From: Acidithiobacillus montserratensis
Lineage (GTDB): Bacteria > Pseudomonadota > Gammaproteobacteria > Acidithiobacillales > Acidithiobacillaceae
Reading direction: 5' to 3'
DNA: 64,000 bases
NCBI RefSeq assembly: GCF_018853465.1
Contig: NZ_JABBOU010000023.1
Location: 1 to 64,000, forward strand
How positions within the stretch are numbered: position 1 is the stretch's first letter; each line of letters starts with the position of its first letter. The position numbers were made by a program, and so were the translations under genes. Under the pieces are notes generated by a model. That model worked only from the letters and a program-made list of their open reading frames with translations, was not told the origin of the DNA and ran no database searches. This document shows positions 23,477 to 34,318 of this stretch, piece after piece.

Positions 23477-23784
23477 TGGACAGCTCAAAAATTCGTATTC
23501 GTCTTAAATCCTATGATTACCGCATGCTGGATATTTCTGCAGCGGAAATCGTCGAAACTGCACGACGTACCGGAGCGCGGGTCTGCGGTCCTATCCCGTT
23601 GCCCACCAAAATTGAGCGCTTTACGGTGTTGCGTTCGCCCCATGTGGACAAAAACTCGCGTGATCAGTTTGAACAGCGAACCCACAAGCGTTTGCTCGAC
23701 ATCCTTGATCCCAATGATAAAACCGTAGATGCGCTGATCAAGCTAGATCTTGCAGCGGGTGTTGATGTCGAGATCAAGCTGTAA
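23476..23784 (+). CDS. rpsJ: 30S ribosomal protein S10
   Basis: 102 aa. Contains [14 protein letters not shown] and [18 protein letters not shown], then [13 protein letters not shown]. Also the NusB partner (NusE) in antitermination. Its ATG overlaps the tuf stop (TAATG), so there is no room for the S10 leader found in enterobacteria; L4-mediated attenuation at this point is unlikely. Confidence 0.98.
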
Positions 23785-23803
23785 TTTTAGAAAGGACAAG
23801 AAA

Positions 23804-24436
23804 ATGGTAATGGGTCTGATCGGACGGAAAGTAGGCATGACGCGCATCCTTGCGGATGATGGTCGGGTGTTGCCGGTAACCGTCATTCATGTGGCACCTA
23901 ACCGGGTGACCCAGATTAAAGATATCGCCACGGATGGTTACTGTGCAGTGCAGGTAGCTTGTGGTGAGCGTCGTCCGCAGCGGGTAACCTCGCCTTTGGC
24001 AGGTCATTTCCGTAAAAGTGGCGTCGTTCCCGGCCGTCTGCTCAAGGAATTTCGCGTCGATGATACGGGTAGCTACTCGCAAGGCGCCGAGATTGGCCTG
24101 AATATTTTCAGCGCCGGGCAAAAAGTGGACGTTACCGGAACCAGTAAAGGTAAAGGTTTCGCGGGTGCCATCAAACGTCATAACTTCCGTAGTAACCGAG
24201 CCAGTCACGGTAACTCGCGGGCCCACAATGCGCCAGGCTCCATCGGCTGCCGTCAGACTCCCGGGCGTGTTTTCAAAGGTAAGAAAATGGCGGGACATCT
24301 GGGCGATGAACAGGTGACCACCCTTAATCTGGAATTGGTACGCATCGACGAAGCCAGACAGTTGCTGATGATCAAGGGTGCTGTACCCGGTGCACGCGAC
24401 GCCGATGTCATCGTGCGTCCTGCAGTCCGCGGTTAG
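23804..24436 (+). CDS. rplC: 50S ribosomal protein L3
   Basis: 210 aa from ATG 23804, which follows AAAGGACAAGAAA; the frame opens further upstream inside rpsJ. Contains [13 protein letters not shown], the extended loop [19 protein letters not shown], and [19 protein letters not shown]3 is an early assembler near the peptidyl-transferase centre. Confidence 0.97.
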   Translation: MVMGLIGRKVGMTRILADDGRVLPVTVIHVAPNRVTQIKDIATDGYCAVQVACGERRPQRVTSPLAGHFRKSGVVPGRLLKEFRVDDTGSYSQGAEIGLNIFSAGQKVDVTGTSKGKGFAGAIKRHNFRSNRASHGNSRAHNAPGSIGCRQTPGRVFKGKKMAGHLGDEQVTTLNLELVRIDEARQLLMIKGAVPGARDADVIVRPAVRG

Positions 24437-24447
24437 GAGAGATAAAC

Positions 24448-25065
24448 ATGCAAGTGCAAAGTCTTGAGATCAGCAGCGGTAAAAATACCGCCATTGAAGT
24501 GGCCGATGGTGTTTTCGATGTGCCCTACAATGAAGCGCTGCTTCACCAAGTAGTCGTTGCCCAGCAGGCGGGTATGCGGACAGCCACCGCACACCAGAAG
24601 AATCGTTCAGCGGTGCGTGGCGGTGGTCGTAAGCCCTGGAAGCAAAAAGGGACGGGCCGTGCCCGTGCCGGAACCATCCGCAGCCCAGTGTGGCGCGGTG
24701 GCGGTCGGGTTTTCCCGGCTGGTGGAGAAAACTATCAGCAAAAGATCAACAAAAAAATGTGGGCCGGTGCCATGCGCACTGTGCTGGCGGAGTTGTTGCG
24801 CCAGGGAAGGCTGCAGGTCATCCAGCGGGAGGATTTTGCAGAAGCCCGTAGCAAAAATGCCCGTGAATGGATTGAACGTGCAGGTGGCACGGACTTTCTC
24901 CTGGTGATGGGCGAAGTTCCGGTCAATCTGTTTCTGAGCCTGCGCAATTTTCCCAGGGTCGGCATTGCAGGTTGGCAGGATATCGGTCCTGCAGATCTGC
25001 TCCAGTATGGTCGCGTCCTGATGGATCAGGATGCGGTCATGAAATTAGGTGAGGTGTACGGATGA
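24448..25065 (+). CDS. rplD: 50S ribosomal protein L4
   Basis: 205 aa. The tunnel loop is recognisable ([20 protein letters not shown]) and is followed by [12 protein letters not shown]4 regulates the S10 operon in enterobacteria, but the target leader is absent here. The last four bases overlap rplW (ATGA). Confidence 0.97.
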   Translation: MQVQSLEISSGKNTAIEVADGVFDVPYNEALLHQVVVAQQAGMRTATAHQKNRSAVRGGGRKPWKQKGTGRARAGTIRSPVWRGGGRVFPAGGENYQQKINKKMWAGAMRTVLAELLRQGRLQVIQREDFAEARSKNAREWIERAGGTDFLLVMGEVPVNLFLSLRNFPRVGIAGWQDIGPADLLQYGRVLMDQDAVMKLGEVYG

Positions 25066-25355
25066 ATGCGGAACGTAAATACCTGGTCCTGTTGGCTCCC
25101 GTCATCAGTGAAAAAAGCACCATGGTTCAGCAGAAAGCTAACCAGTTTGTGTTTAAAGTAGCGCGGGATTCCACCAAGCTGGAAATCAAGGCGGCGGTAG
25201 AAAAACTTTTTGAAGTACAGGTGTTGTCGGTTCAAACCTGTAACTACATGGGCAAGGAAAAGCGCATGGGCCGTCATGTCGGTCGTCGCTCTTCCTGGAA
25301 GAAGGCTTATGTACGTCTGGCTGAAGGCAACAGCATCGACTACGGCGTGGCCTGA
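25062..25355 (+). CDS. rplW: 50S ribosomal protein L23
   Basis: 97 aa tunnel-exit protein that docks trigger factor and [24 protein letters not shown] and the [20 protein letters not shown] loop are typical. Its ATG overlaps the rplD stop codon, implying translational coupling. Confidence 0.97.
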   Translation: MNAERKYLVLLAPVISEKSTMVQQKANQFVFKVARDSTKLEIKAAVEKLFEVQVLSVQTCNYMGKEKRMGRHVGRRSSWKKAYVRLAEGNSIDYGVA

Positions 25356-25371
25356 GGAAAGGATCTGAAAA

Positions 25372-26196
25372 ATGGCACTGATTAAAACCAAACCCACCTC
25401 TGCCGGCCGACGTTTTGTCGTGAAAAGTGTAGAAACACGTCTGCATAAAGGAGACCCCTACCCGGGTCTGGTGGAGTCTCAATCCCATAGTGGTGGACGT
25501 AACAACCTGGGGCGGATTACCCGTCGCCATCAGGGTGGTGGTCATAAGTCACACTATCGCCTGATTGATTTCAAGCGCAACAAATTCGATGTTCCCGGTA
25601 AGGTGGAACGTCTGGAATATGATCCCAATCGTTCAGCCCATATTGCTTTGGTATGTTATGCGGATGGCGAACGCCGTTACATTCTTGCCGCCAAAGGCAT
25701 GAACGTCGGTGATCCCATTCTTTCTGCCGATCAGGCACCCATCAAGCCCGGTAACTGTATGCCTTTGCGTGGCATTCCTGTGGGCTCTGTGGTGCATAAT
25801 ATTGAAATGCGCCCTGGCAAGGGTGGTCAGATTGCCCGCTCCGCCGGTGCTTCTGCACAGCTCATGGCCCGTGACGGCGAATATGCGCAATTGCGTCTAC
25901 GCTCTGGTGAAGTGCGGCGAATTCATGTATCCTGCCGCGCTACCATTGGTGAGGTCGGTAACGAAGAACACGGCTCTCAACAATTGGGCAAGGCAGGTGC
26001 TACCCGTTGGCGTGGTGTGCGTCCTACCGTACGTGGTGTGGTCATGAACCCGGTAGACCATCCTCACGGTGGTGGTGAAGGTCGCACCTCTGGTGGTCGT
26101 CATCCGGTTTCGCCATGGGGACAGCCGACCAAGGGTTATCGTACCCGTAAAAACAAGCGTACAAGCAATATGATTGTACGGCGTCGTTCGCGTTAG
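25372..26196 (+). CDS. rplB: 50S ribosomal protein L2
   Basis: 274 aa. Peptidyl-transferase-region protein with [19 protein letters not shown], the signature [20 protein letters not shown] containing the conserved histidine, and a basic C-terminus. Ribosome-binding site GAGGAAAGGA. Confidence 0.98.
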   Translation: MALIKTKPTSAGRRFVVKSVETRLHKGDPYPGLVESQSHSGGRNNLGRITRRHQGGGHKSHYRLIDFKRNKFDVPGKVERLEYDPNRSAHIALVCYADGERRYILAAKGMNVGDPILSADQAPIKPGNCMPLRGIPVGSVVHNIEMRPGKGGQIARSAGASAQLMARDGEYAQLRLRSGEVRRIHVSCRATIGEVGNEEHGSQQLGKAGATRWRGVRPTVRGVVMNPVDHPHGGGEGRTSGGRHPVSPWGQPTKGYRTRKNKRTSNMIVRRRSR

Positions 26197-26214
26197 TGGT
26201 AAAGGGGATTTGAC

Positions 26215-26490
26215 GTGCCACGTTCCATTAAAAAAGGTCCGTTCATTGATGAGCATCTGGACCGTAAAGTACAAAGTGCTCAGGCGAGTAGTAGTCGGCG
26301 TCCGATCAAAACCTGGTCGCGTCGCTCCACGATCACGCCTGACTTCATCGGTCTGACCATCAGTGTGCATAATGGTCGTCAGCATATTCCCGTGGTAGTC
26401 AACGAGAATATGGTAGGCCATAAGCTCGGTGAATTTGCCTTGACCCGGACCTTCAAAGGTCATGTGGCTGACAAAAAAGCCAAGCGCTAA
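26215..26490 (+). CDS. rpsS: 30S ribosomal protein S19
   Basis: 91 aa with GTG start at 26215 after AAAGGGG. Contains [14 protein letters not shown], then [20 protein letters not shown] and [16 protein letters not shown], the standard S19 signature in the 30S head. Confidence 0.98.
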   Translation: MPRSIKKGPFIDEHLDRKVQSAQASSSRRPIKTWSRRSTITPDFIGLTISVHNGRQHIPVVVNENMVGHKLGEFALTRTFKGHVADKKAKR

Positions 26491-26502
26491 AAGGGGATAC
26501 AG

Positions 26503-26835
26503 ATGAAATCATCAGCGGTACTCAAAGGACTTCAGATGTCTCCCCAGAAGGCGCGCTTGGTTGCTGATCTGGTACGCGGCAAGCCCGTCGACAAGGCTCT
26601 GGAGATTTTGCAGTTCACTAACAAGAAAGCGGCTTTGCCGATTCGCAAGTGTCTGGAATCTGCAATTGCCAATGCTGAAAATAATGAAGGTGCCGATGTG
26701 GACGCTCTTTTCGTCGAACAGATATTGATCGACGGTGGTGCGGTGCTGAAGCGCTTTGCGGCCCGGGCAAAAGGTCGGGGCTCACGGATCCTGAAACGGA
26801 CCAGCCATATCACGATTGTGGTCGCAGAGAGTTAA
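26503..26835 (+). CDS. rplV: 50S ribosomal protein L22
   Basis: 110 aa. Contains [20 protein letters not shown] and the tunnel beta-hairpin [20 protein letters not shown], which lines the exit tunnel near L4. Confidence 0.98.
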   Translation: MKSSAVLKGLQMSPQKARLVADLVRGKPVDKALEILQFTNKKAALPIRKCLESAIANAENNEGADVDALFVEQILIDGGAVLKRFAARAKGRGSRILKRTSHITIVVAES

Positions 26836-26846
26836 CTGAGGAAGCT

Positions 26847-27509
26847 ATGGGACAAAAAACCAATCCAGTCGGACTGCGTCTGGGAATCATTAAGAATTGG
26901 AACTCCCGCTGGTACGGGAAGGGCGATTTCCAGGAAAAACTGCTGGAAGACATTAAAATCCGTCAGTTTATTCGCAATCGTCTTTCTGGAGGTGCGGTTT
27001 CTGACATCATCATTGAGCGGCCGGCGCGCAGCGCACGCATCACCGTACATACTGCCCGCCCCGGCATTGTGATCGGTAAAAAAGGCGAAGATATCGAAAA
27101 GCTCCGCCATGATGTGCAGAAACGCATGGGTGTGCCGGTACATATCAATGTGGAGGAAATCCGCAAACCTGAGCTTGACGCGCAACTGGTGGCGGAGAGC
27201 GTAGCCCAGCAGCTGGAGCGGCGAATCATGTTCCGTCGGGCGATGAAACGCGCGGTGACCAATGCCATGCGTTTTGGTGCCTTGGGGATGCGCATCAATT
27301 GCGCCGGCCGTCTGGGTGGTGCTGAAATCGCCCGTACAGAATGGTATCGCGAAGGACGGGTGCCGTTGCACACTTTGCGTGCCGACATTGATTATGGATT
27401 TGCCGAGGCCAAGACTACCTACGGGATTATCGGCGTCAAGGTTTGGATTTTTAAGGGCGAGATTCTGGAATGGAGCACGGTGCAAAACACCGCTGCTCAC
27501 CAGAAGTAA
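26847..27509 (+). CDS. rpsC: 30S ribosomal protein S3
   Basis: 220 aa. N-terminal [14 protein letters not shown], the KH-domain GxxG loop in [16 protein letters not shown], and C-terminal [20 protein letters not shown]. Part of the mRNA entry channel helicase ring with S4 and S5. Confidence 0.98.
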   Translation: MGQKTNPVGLRLGIIKNWNSRWYGKGDFQEKLLEDIKIRQFIRNRLSGGAVSDIIIERPARSARITVHTARPGIVIGKKGEDIEKLRHDVQKRMGVPVHINVEEIRKPELDAQLVAESVAQQLERRIMFRRAMKRAVTNAMRFGALGMRINCAGRLGGAEIARTEWYREGRVPLHTLRADIDYGFAEAKTTYGIIGVKVWIFKGEILEWSTVQNTAAHQK

Positions 27510-27521
27510 CAGGAGCTTCTG

Positions 27522-27938
27522 ATGCTGCAGCCTAAACGTACGAAGTTTCGTAAACAACATAAAGGACGCAATCGCGGAATCGCGACACGCGGTAACAAGG
27601 TCAGTTTTGGTGAGTACGGTCTCAAGGCCGTCGGTCGTGGCAGAATTACCGCCCGCCAATTGGAAGCTGCGCGGCGTGCCATAAGTCGTCACGTCAAGCG
27701 TGGTGGTCGCATCTGGATTCGCATTTTCCCAGATAAACCGATCAGTAAAAAACCGGCTGAAGTCCGCATGGGTAAAGGTAAAGGTAACCCCGAATATTGG
27801 GTCGCCCTCATCCAGCCGGGTAAAGTGCTGTATGAAATGGAAGGTGTCAGTGAGGAAATTGCGCGTGAAGCTTTTGCTTTGGGTGCAGCCAAGCTGCCGG
27901 TGCAGACCGTATTTGTGAGTCGGCGGGTGATGGGATGA
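27522..27938 (+). CDS. rplP: 50S ribosomal protein L16
   Basis: 138 aa. [19 protein letters not shown] at the N-terminus, then [17 protein letters not shown] and [20 protein letters not shown]. Contains the [12 protein letters not shown] stretch with the arginine/glycine context that ribosomal oxygenases recognise in relatives. Overlaps rpmC by four bases. Confidence 0.98.
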   Translation: MLQPKRTKFRKQHKGRNRGIATRGNKVSFGEYGLKAVGRGRITARQLEAARRAISRHVKRGGRIWIRIFPDKPISKKPAEVRMGKGKGNPEYWVALIQPGKVLYEMEGVSEEIAREAFALGAAKLPVQTVFVSRRVMG

Positions 27939-28129
27939 AAGCACAGGAAATACATAAGCTGGATCTGGCAGGTTGCCAGGCCGAACTGATGCTCTTGTTG
28001 GAAGAGCAGTTCAAGCTGAGGATGCAGCATGCGACAGGTCAGCTTGCCAAAACCACGCGTTTGCGTACCGTACGCAGGGATATTGCGCGGGTGCGTACCG
28101 CGATCAGTGCCAAGAAGGGAGTGCAGTGA
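27935..28129 (+). CDS. rpmC: 50S ribosomal protein L29
   Basis: 64 aa two-helix protein at the tunnel exit: [20 protein letters not shown] and [21 protein letters not shown] overlap with rplP upstream and one-base overlap with the rpsQ ATG downstream. Confidence 0.97.
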   Translation: MKAQEIHKLDLAGCQAELMLLLEEQFKLRMQHATGQLAKTTRLRTVRRDIARVRTAISAKKGVQ

Positions 28130-28404
28130 TGAGTGAAACAAAAAATCCGCGCAGTCTCGTCGGCACCGTGGTCAGTGATCGTATGGACAAGACCATTGTG
28201 GTTCTGGTGGAAAGGCGAATCCAGCATCCCTTGTATAAAAAATATATCCGCCGTTCCAAAAAGTTTCATGCCCATGATGCAGATAATGCCTGTCATATTG
28301 GGGACACGGTGAAAATTGAAGAATGTCGGCCGTTGTCCAAAACCAAAAGCTGGCGTCTGGTCAATGTGATCAGCGTGGGCATTAGTGAAGGAGATAACGC
28401 ATGA
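28129..28404 (+). CDS. rpsQ: 30S ribosomal protein S17
   Basis: 91 aa from ATG 28129 (TGATG overlap with rpmC); longer upstream frames are not S17. Contains [20 protein letters not shown], then [15 protein letters not shown] and [18 protein letters not shown]. Overlaps rplN by four bases. Confidence 0.97.
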   Translation: MSETKNPRSLVGTVVSDRMDKTIVVLVERRIQHPLYKKYIRRSKKFHAHDADNACHIGDTVKIEECRPLSKTKSWRLVNVISVGISEGDNA

Positions 28405-28769
28405 TTCAGATGCAGACCCGATTGAGCGTGGCGGACAATAGTGGCGCGCGTGAAGTCATGTGTATCAAGGTTTTGGGCGGTTCGCACCGGCGTTATGCTG
28501 ATATTGGTGATGTGATCAAGGTCAGCATCAAGGACGCCGTGCCCCGTGGCAAGGTCAAGAAAGGTGATGTCTACAATGCCTTGGTAGTGCGCACCCGCAA
28601 AGGTGTGCGCCGTGAGGACGGCTCCCTGATTCGTTTTGACAGCAATGCTGCGGTACTGCTGAATAATCAGCTGCAGCCTATCGGTACCCGTATATTCGGG
28701 CCGGTAACTCGCGAATTGCGCGGGGCAAATTTTATGAAAATTATTTCGTTAGCGCCAGAAGTGCTGTAG
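28401..28769 (+). CDS. rplN: 50S ribosomal protein L14
   Basis: 122 aa. [60 protein letters not shown] and a C-terminal [11 protein letters not shown] are all typical. First gene of the spc section. Confidence 0.98.
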   Translation: MIQMQTRLSVADNSGAREVMCIKVLGGSHRRYADIGDVIKVSIKDAVPRGKVKKGDVYNALVVRTRKGVRREDGSLIRFDSNAAVLLNNQLQPIGTRIFGPVTRELRGANFMKIISLAPEVL

Positions 28770-28778
28770 GGGATGACC

Positions 28779-29099
28779 ATGGTGAAGTTACGTAAGGACG
28801 ACGAAGTCGTGATTCTGGCCGGCAAAGACAAAGGCAAGCGGGGTAAGGTGCTGAAAGTTCTGCGCAAGGAATCGCGCGTTGTGGTTGAGAAGGTGAACAT
28901 GATCAAGCGTCACGTTCGTCCTGATCGTATGGGCAAGCCTGGTGGTATTGTCGAAAAAGAAGCGCCTCTGCACATTTCCAATGTCGCTGTATTCAACGCC
29001 AGCGCCGGCGCTGCCGACCGAGTGGGGTACAAAACTCTGGATGGTGAGCGCAAGGTTCGGGTGTTTAAAAGCAGCGGCGAAGTTATCAGCGGCCGTTAA
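28779..29099 (+). CDS. rplX: 50S ribosomal protein L24
   Basis: 106 aa starting [19 protein letters not shown], a KOW-domain protein initiating 50S assembly. Two in-frame ATGs exist; the one at 28773 touches the AGGGG ribosome-binding site, whereas 28779 has a normal 6-nt spacing, so 28779 is preferred. Contains [19 protein letters not shown] and HISNVAVFN. Confidence 0.95.
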   Translation: MVKLRKDDEVVILAGKDKGKRGKVLKVLRKESRVVVEKVNMIKRHVRPDRMGKPGGIVEKEAPLHISNVAVFNASAGAADRVGYKTLDGERKVRVFKSSGEVISGR

Positions 29100-29113
29100 G
29101 GGTAAAATATAAA

Positions 29114-29656
29114 ATGGAAGCACGTTTGCATACTTTGTACAAAAACGCCATCGCCCCAAAGCTGATGCAGGATTTCGGTTATCAAAGCGTGATGGAAGTC
29201 CCCAAGATTCAGAAAATCACCCTGAATATGGGTGTGGGTGAAGCGGTGGGTGACAAGAAGATCCTGGAAGCCGCTGTCGGAGATATGACCAAAATTGCCG
29301 GTCAAAAACCAGTGGTTACCCGTGCACGCAAATCGGTGGCCGCGTTCAAGATTCGTGATGGCTACCCGATTGGTTGCATGGTGACCCTGCGTGGTATGGT
29401 CATGTATGAATTTCTGGATCGTCTGGTGACAGTGGCTATTCCCCGGATTCGAGATTTTCGTGGTCTTTCACCCAAATCCTTTGATGGTCGTGGTAACTAC
29501 ACCCTGGGTGTGAAAGAACAGATCATATTCCCGGAAATTGAATATGATAAAATTGATCGTTTGCGCGGGTTGGACGTGGTGTTCACTACCACCGCCAAGA
29601 ATGATGAAGAGGGCCTTGGGCTGTTAAAAGCTTTCAAGATGCCCTTCCGGTCTTGA
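29114..29656 (+). CDS. rplE: 50S ribosomal protein L5
   Basis: 180 aa 5S rRNA-binding protein. [39 protein letters not shown] and [20 protein letters not shown] are diagnostic, with a C-terminal [20 protein letters not shown]. Confidence 0.98.
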   Translation: MEARLHTLYKNAIAPKLMQDFGYQSVMEVPKIQKITLNMGVGEAVGDKKILEAAVGDMTKIAGQKPVVTRARKSVAAFKIRDGYPIGCMVTLRGMVMYEFLDRLVTVAIPRIRDFRGLSPKSFDGRGNYTLGVKEQIIFPEIEYDKIDRLRGLDVVFTTTAKNDEEGLGLLKAFKMPFRS

Positions 29657-29670
29657 AGGGAGTTTGACGC

Positions 29671-29856
29671 GTGGCAAAAAAATCATTGATTGCAAAGTCC
29701 GAAAGGACCCCAAAGTTTAAGGTGCGTGCGTACCACCGCTGCAAATTGTGCGGACGTTCACGTGGTTACTATCGGAAGTTTGGCCTTTGCCGTTTGTGCC
29801 TGCGTAAGCATGCTTCGGCGGGTTCGATTCCCGGTATTGTTAAAGCGAGTTGGTGA
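29671..29856 (+). CDS. rpsN: 30S ribosomal protein S14, short zinc-binding type Z
   Basis: 61 aa with GTG start at 29671. It carries two CxxC pairs (C24/C27 and C40/C43) around [12 protein letters not shown], i.e. the zinc-ribbon type Z S14 common in Firmicutes, Thermus and epsilonproteobacteria. Most proteobacteria keep a ~101-aa zinc-free form in this position. Position between rplE and rpsH is normal, so the short gene is the resident S14, not an auxiliary copy. Confidence 0.96.
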   Translation: MAKKSLIAKSERTPKFKVRAYHRCKLCGRSRGYYRKFGLCRLCLRKHASAGSIPGIVKASW

Positions 29857-29865
29857 GGAAACACG

Positions 29866-30261
29866 ATGAGCGTAACGGACCCTATTGCTGACATGCTTAC
29901 GCGCATTCGTAATGCGCAACAAGTCAACAAAGCAAAAGTATTAATTCCTGCTTCCAAATTGAAACGGGCGATCGCCCGGGTTCTTGTGGAAGAAGGCTAC
30001 ATAAGTGACTTCCGTGAAGAAACACTGGATGGACATCCTGTGTTGAATCTGACACTCAAATATTATGCCGGTGCTGGCGTCATTGCTGAGATCCGTCGGG
30101 TAAGCAGACCGGGAGTGCGTATTTATCGCGGCGCAGAAGACCTTCCAAGAGTTCGGGATGGCTTTGGCATCGCCATCATTTCCACATCGCAGGGTATCAT
30201 GACTGATCGTGCGGCGCGTAGCGCTGGGATTGGTGGTGAAGTACTCTGCGTCGTCTCTTAA
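29866..30261 (+). CDS. rpsH: 30S ribosomal protein S8
   Basis: 131 aa. [18 protein letters not shown] at the N-terminus and [20 protein letters not shown] with a GGEVLCVV tail. S8 is the usual translational repressor of the spc operon, acting on the rplX-rplE region in enterobacteria; no target site was defined here. Confidence 0.98.
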   Translation: MSVTDPIADMLTRIRNAQQVNKAKVLIPASKLKRAIARVLVEEGYISDFREETLDGHPVLNLTLKYYAGAGVIAEIRRVSRPGVRIYRGAEDLPRVRDGFGIAIISTSQGIMTDRAARSAGIGGEVLCVVS

Positions 30262-30273
30262 GGGGGAAAAGGT

Positions 30274-30798
30274 ATGTCGCGAGTAGGGAAACAACCCGTT
30301 ACTCTTCCCAAGGGTGTGGAGGTACATATTGCTGACCAGCGTTTGCATGTGAAGGGACCCAAAGGACAAATGTCGGTACCTTTTCACTCCAGTGTGTCTC
30401 TCCAGGTTGAAGAAGGTGTTGCGACTTTGGATTGGACAGAAGGTCAAAATGCTTTTGCGGGTACCATGCGGGCTTTGCTCAATAACATGGTGCATGGTGT
30501 TTCGGTGGGTTTTGAGCAGAAGCTGGAAATCATCGGCGTCGGTTATCGTGCCCAGGCCAAAGGCAGAACCTTGAGTTTGAGTCTGGGTTTTTCGCACCCG
30601 GTGGATTACCCCGTGCCTGAAGATATTACGATTGAAACACCTACTCAGACAGAAATCGTGATCAAGGGAATCGATAAACAGAAGATTGGCCAAATTGCTG
30701 CTGACATCCGTGCTTATCGTCCTCCTGAACCCTATAAGGGTAAAGGGGTGCGTTATGCCGGTGAAAATGTCCGTCGTAAAGAAGCCAAGAAGAAATAA
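30274..30798 (+). CDS. rplF: 50S ribosomal protein L6
   Basis: 174 aa. [16 protein letters not shown] at the N-terminus, [20 protein letters not shown] in the middle, and the family signature [20 protein letters not shown] near the C-terminus. Near the sarcin-ricin loop. Confidence 0.98.
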   Translation: MSRVGKQPVTLPKGVEVHIADQRLHVKGPKGQMSVPFHSSVSLQVEEGVATLDWTEGQNAFAGTMRALLNNMVHGVSVGFEQKLEIIGVGYRAQAKGRTLSLSLGFSHPVDYPVPEDITIETPTQTEIVIKGIDKQKIGQIAADIRAYRPPEPYKGKGVRYAGENVRRKEAKKK

Positions 30799-30814
30799 TG
30801 GTTGAGGCAGGTGA

Positions 30815-31171
30815 ATGATGAATAAAAATGTATCCAGACTTCGTCGTGCCCGGAAAACCCGTGCACGGATTGCTTCACAGGCCAAGCCGAGACTCTGCGT
30901 CTTTCGTTCCGGAAAGCACATATATGCGCAAATCATTGATGACTCTAAAGGAGTTGTCATAGCCCAGGCATCGAGCGTTGAAGGCGAAGTACGCGCAACC
31001 ATGCCGCGCGGCGCAGACGTGGCTGCTGCCGTGACCATCGGTCAACGGGTAGCGGCCAAAGCATTGGCTGCAGGGGTAAAGGAAGTGGCCTTTGACCGAA
31101 GCGGTTATCGTTATCATGGTCGGGTGCGAGCCCTGGCCGACGCCGCCCGTGAGGGCGGGTTGTCGTTCTGA
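30815..31171 (+). CDS. rplR: 50S ribosomal protein L18
   Basis: 118 aa 5S rRNA-binding protein: RAIASQAKPRLCVFRS-like block (RIASQAKPRLCVFRSGKHIY), then FDRSGYRYHGRVRALADAAR. The start is one of two tandem ATGs (30815 or 30818); either is compatible with the GGCAGG upstream. Confidence 0.97.
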   Translation: MMNKNVSRLRRARKTRARIASQAKPRLCVFRSGKHIYAQIIDDSKGVVIAQASSVEGEVRATMPRGADVAAAVTIGQRVAAKALAAGVKEVAFDRSGYRYHGRVRALADAAREGGLSF

Positions 31172-31185
31172 CGGAGATCTGAAAA

Positions 31186-31716
31186 ATGGCAAGGGAAAAT
31201 CGGGATAATCAACCCAGCGATGGTATGCAGGAGAAGTTAATCCATATCAATCGTGTGTCCAAAGTGGTCAAAGGCGGTCGGCAATTCGGTTTTGCGGCGT
31301 TGATGGTAGTGGGTGATGGCGATGGTAAAGTCGGTTTCGGGCGTGGTAAAGCCAAGGAAGTACCGGCAGGTATCCAGAAAGCCACAGATCAGGCGCGTCG
31401 GTGGATGACCCAGATTCCCTTGATGCGGGGCGGTACCATTCCATATCCTGTGGAAGGACGTCATGGCGCAGCGCGCGTCATGCTACGACCTGCTCCTGAG
31501 GGTAGTGGTGTTATTGCCGGTGGAGCCATGCGTGCGGTGTGCGAAGCGGTTGGTTTACGGAATGTGGTGGCCAAATCTTTGGGATCCAATAATCCTATTA
31601 ACGTCGTGCGTGCAACTTTCGATGCGTTCAACAAGCTTTCCAGCCCGCAGGCTATTGCCATGAAGCGCGGCAAGAGTCTCAAGGAAATTCGTGGTGAGGG
31701 AGGTCATGATGAGTAA
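31186..31716 (+). CDS. rpsE: 30S ribosomal protein S5
   Basis: 176 aa. N-terminal dsRNA-binding-like domain with [20 protein letters not shown] and [17 protein letters not shown], then the C-terminal [20 protein letters not shown]. The 3' end overlaps rpmD by 8 bases. Confidence 0.98.
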   Translation: MARENRDNQPSDGMQEKLIHINRVSKVVKGGRQFGFAALMVVGDGDGKVGFGRGKAKEVPAGIQKATDQARRWMTQIPLMRGGTIPYPVEGRHGAARVMLRPAPEGSGVIAGGAMRAVCEAVGLRNVVAKSLGSNNPINVVRATFDAFNKLSSPQAIAMKRGKSLKEIRGEGGHDE

Positions 31717-31894
31717 ACAGTTACGCATCACGCTGGTGAAAAGTTTAATTGGTGTGACCGAAAAACATCGTCGAGTCATTAGCGGTCTGGGCCTGCGTCG
31801 TACCAATCATACCGTCGAACGTCCGGATACTCCGGAAATCCGTGGCATGGTCAATAAAGTGCCTTACCTTTTGCGCTGGGAAGAGTTGTCATGA
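31709..31894 (+). CDS. rpmD: 50S ribosomal protein L30
   Basis: 61 aa: [20 protein letters not shown], then [20 protein letters not shown]. Start chosen at ATG 31709, 5 nt after GGGAGGT; the ATG at 31706 and the longer frame from 31691 are less well spaced. Overlaps both rpsE and rplO, which suggests coupled translation. Confidence 0.95.
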   Translation: MSKQLRITLVKSLIGVTEKHRRVISGLGLRRTNHTVERPDTPEIRGMVNKVPYLLRWEELS

Positions 31895-32328
31895 AACTAA
31901 ATACAATTGCGCCTGCAGAGGGTGCAAAAAAAGATCGTCGTCGTGTCGGTCGTGGTATTGGCAGTGGCCTCGGCAAAACTGCCGGACGCGGCCATAAGGG
32001 TCAGCATGCTCGTTCTGGTGGTTATCATAAGGTGGGTTTTGAGGGTGGTCAGATGCCCTTGCAGCGGCGGATTCCGAAAAGAGGTTTCCGCAACACCCTG
32101 GGTGTTCGTAGTTGTGAGGTGACCCTGACTCAGCTCGAAAATGCCGCTATTGATGGTGTGGTGGATATGGAAGGACTGCTGCTGCGGCGCATTGTGCGCG
32201 GTAACCCGGATGTGGTCAAAGTCATCATGACCGGCGAATTGACTCAGGCCATTACGGTGCGGGGCTTGCGAGTGAGCGCAGGCGCCAAGGCTGCTATCGA
32301 AAATGCTGGTGGAAAGGTCGAAGAATAA
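31891..32328 (+). CDS. rplO: 50S ribosomal protein L15
   Basis: 145 aa. N-terminal basic Gly-rich extension [19 protein letters not shown] and [20 protein letters not shown], then a C-terminal globular part. Overlaps rpmD by four bases and secY by one. Confidence 0.98.
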   Translation: MKLNTIAPAEGAKKDRRRVGRGIGSGLGKTAGRGHKGQHARSGGYHKVGFEGGQMPLQRRIPKRGFRNTLGVRSCEVTLTQLENAAIDGVVDMEGLLLRRIVRGNPDVVKVIMTGELTQAITVRGLRVSAGAKAAIENAGGKVEE

Positions 32329-33659
32329 TGGCCGGGTTACGTAATATTGCAGGTGCCGCTCAGGGTGCTGGTAAGATCAATGAATTACGTAACCGCATTC
32401 TTTTTTTGCTGGGTGCTTTGCTGGTATTTCGTATTGGCGCTCATATTCCTGTTCCGGGCATTGATCCTGCGGCGATGGCTTCTTTTTTCAATGCGCAAAG
32501 AGGTACCATCCTGGGCATGTTCAACATGTTCTCCGGAGGAGCCTTGTCTCGTCTGACGGTTTTTGCTCTGGGAATCATGCCTTACATCAGTGCCTCCATC
32601 ATTTTTCAGTTGGCGGGTTCGGTCTTCCCCAAGCTCGAAGAACTGAAAAAAGAAGGGGAATCCGGTCGCCGTAAAATTACCGAATATACGCGTTACGCCA
32701 CTGTGGGTCTGGCCCTGATGCAAGGCCTTGGTATTGCCGTGGCCATTGAAAAGATGCACGCCGGCCATGTGCCCGTGGTCATTGATCCGGGTCCTTTGTT
32801 TCTGTTTACCACCACGATTACTCTGGCTTGTGGAACCGTATTCCTGATGTGGATCGGGGAACAAATTACCGAGCGTGGTATAGGCAACGGCATATCTCTG
32901 ATCATTTTTGCCGGGATTGTGGCCGGTTTGCCTGACGCGATTGGCACCACTTTTGAATTGATGCAGACCGGGCAGTTTCAACCGTTGTTTGTAGTCGCTC
33001 TCTTTGTACTGGCACTGCTGGTAACGGCATTCGTGGTGTTCATGGAAAGTGCACAAAGGCGGGTCCCCATCCAGTATGCCAAGCGCCAGGTCGGGCGCAA
33101 GATTTATGGCGGGCAAAGTACCCATATGCCCCTCAAGGTAAATATGAGTGGTGTAATTCCGCCCATATTCGCTACCAGTATTCTCTTGCTACCCGCCACC
33201 CTTTCGGGTTGGTTTGCCAATGTTCCCGGTATGGAGTGGCTGGCCCGTTTTGGTCAGGCCCTGAGTCCCGGTTCCGCACTATATGTAGTTGTTTTTACAA
33301 CTGCCATTGTGTTTTTTGCGTTCTTCTATACGGCGATGGTTTTCAATCCTCGGGATACGGCTGACAATCTCAAGAAATCAGGTGCTTTCGTACCAGGTAT
33401 TCGTCCTGGTGAGCATACAGCCCGGTACATGGACAAGATTCTGACCCGCCTGACGCTCTGGGGTGCAATTTATCTGACTTTGGTGTGTTTGCTGCCAGAG
33501 TTCCTGATTGTTGAGTACAATGTGCCTTTCTATCTGGGTGGTACCAGCCTCCTGATCGTGGTGGTAGTGATGATGGATCTCATGGGTCAGATCCAGAGCC
33601 ATCTCCTGACCCATCAATATGAAGGGTTGATTCGCAAGAATCCCCTCGGCGGACGCTGA
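32328..33659 (+). CDS. secY: Preprotein translocase subunit SecY
   Basis: 443 aa with ten predicted membrane helices. The plug and first helices lie in [20 protein letters not shown], the cytoplasmic loop holds [20 protein letters not shown], and a later loop holds [19 protein letters not shown]. Forms the channel with SecE (7609-7959). Starts on the last base of the rplO stop codon. Confidence 0.98.
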   Translation: MAGLRNIAGAAQGAGKINELRNRILFLLGALLVFRIGAHIPVPGIDPAAMASFFNAQRGTILGMFNMFSGGALSRLTVFALGIMPYISASIIFQLAGSVFPKLEELKKEGESGRRKITEYTRYATVGLALMQGLGIAVAIEKMHAGHVPVVIDPGPLFLFTTTITLACGTVFLMWIGEQITERGIGNGISLIIFAGIVAGLPDAIGTTFELMQTGQFQPLFVVALFVLALLVTAFVVFMESAQRRVPIQYAKRQVGRKIYGGQSTHMPLKVNMSGVIPPIFATSILLLPATLSGWFANVPGMEWLARFGQALSPGSALYVVVFTTAIVFFAFFYTAMVFNPRDTADNLKKSGAFVPGIRPGEHTARYMDKILTRLTLWGAIYLTLVCLLPEFLIVEYNVPFYLGGTSLLIVVVVMMDLMGQIQSHLLTHQYEGLIRKNPLGGR

Positions 33660-33661
33660 GC

Positions 33662-34318
33662 TTGGCCAGACATATTATTTTTCTGGGTGCCCCAGGAGCC
33701 GGTAAAGGAACGCAGGCACAGCGTCTTTCCCAAGAATTGCGCTTGCCTCATGTCTCCACCGGTGATATGCTCCGCGCCTCTGTTCAGTCTGGCAGTGAGA
33801 TTGGACGCCGGGCGGCAGCAGTGATGGATTCCGGGGCTTTGGTCAGTGACGATATTATCATGGGTATTGTCGCCGAACGTTTGACCTTGGAAGATGCGCT
33901 TGCTGGTGTGATATTTGATGGTTTTCCGCGTACCGTGCACCAGGCCAATGCTCTGGATGCGTTACTTGAGCGCGGCGGGAGTCAGATTGCGGCGGTGTTG
34001 CATATCACGCTGGATGACGAAGAAATAGTGGAGCGACTGTCTGGAAGACGTGTTTGTTCTGGCTGCGGCGCCATTTATCATGTGCGATATCATCCTTCAC
34101 AGGTAAGTGCTGTGTGTGATGTATGTGGTGCTGATTTGGTTCAGCGTGAAGATGATCAGCCGGAAGTCATCAGGAAACGGTTGGCCGTTTATCAAGCGGA
34201 AACCGCGCCCTTGGTCGCTTATTATCACGATCGCCCTGCCTACCATCGCATCGATGGGCATGGTGAGACGGACGAGGTTTTTGCCAGAATCGTGAAAGCG
34301 GTGAGGGAAACAGATTAG
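33662..34318 (+). CDS. adk: Adenylate kinase with zinc-type LID domain
   Basis: 218 aa with a TTG start two bases after secY. Converts AMP plus ATP to two ADP. P-loop LGAPGAGKGTQAQ, NMP site STGDMLRA and DGFPRT are intact. The LID domain has four cysteines (C132, C135, C152, C155) in a CSGCG...CDVCG arrangement that binds structural zinc, as in Bacillus enzymes; the enterobacterial LID uses a polar network instead. The map gene often found next to adk is absent. Confidence 0.95.
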   Translation: MARHIIFLGAPGAGKGTQAQRLSQELRLPHVSTGDMLRASVQSGSEIGRRAAAVMDSGALVSDDIIMGIVAERLTLEDALAGVIFDGFPRTVHQANALDALLERGGSQIAAVLHITLDDEEIVERLSGRRVCSGCGAIYHVRYHPSQVSAVCDVCGADLVQREDDQPEVIRKRLAVYQAETAPLVAYYHDRPAYHRIDGHGETDEVFARIVKAVRETD

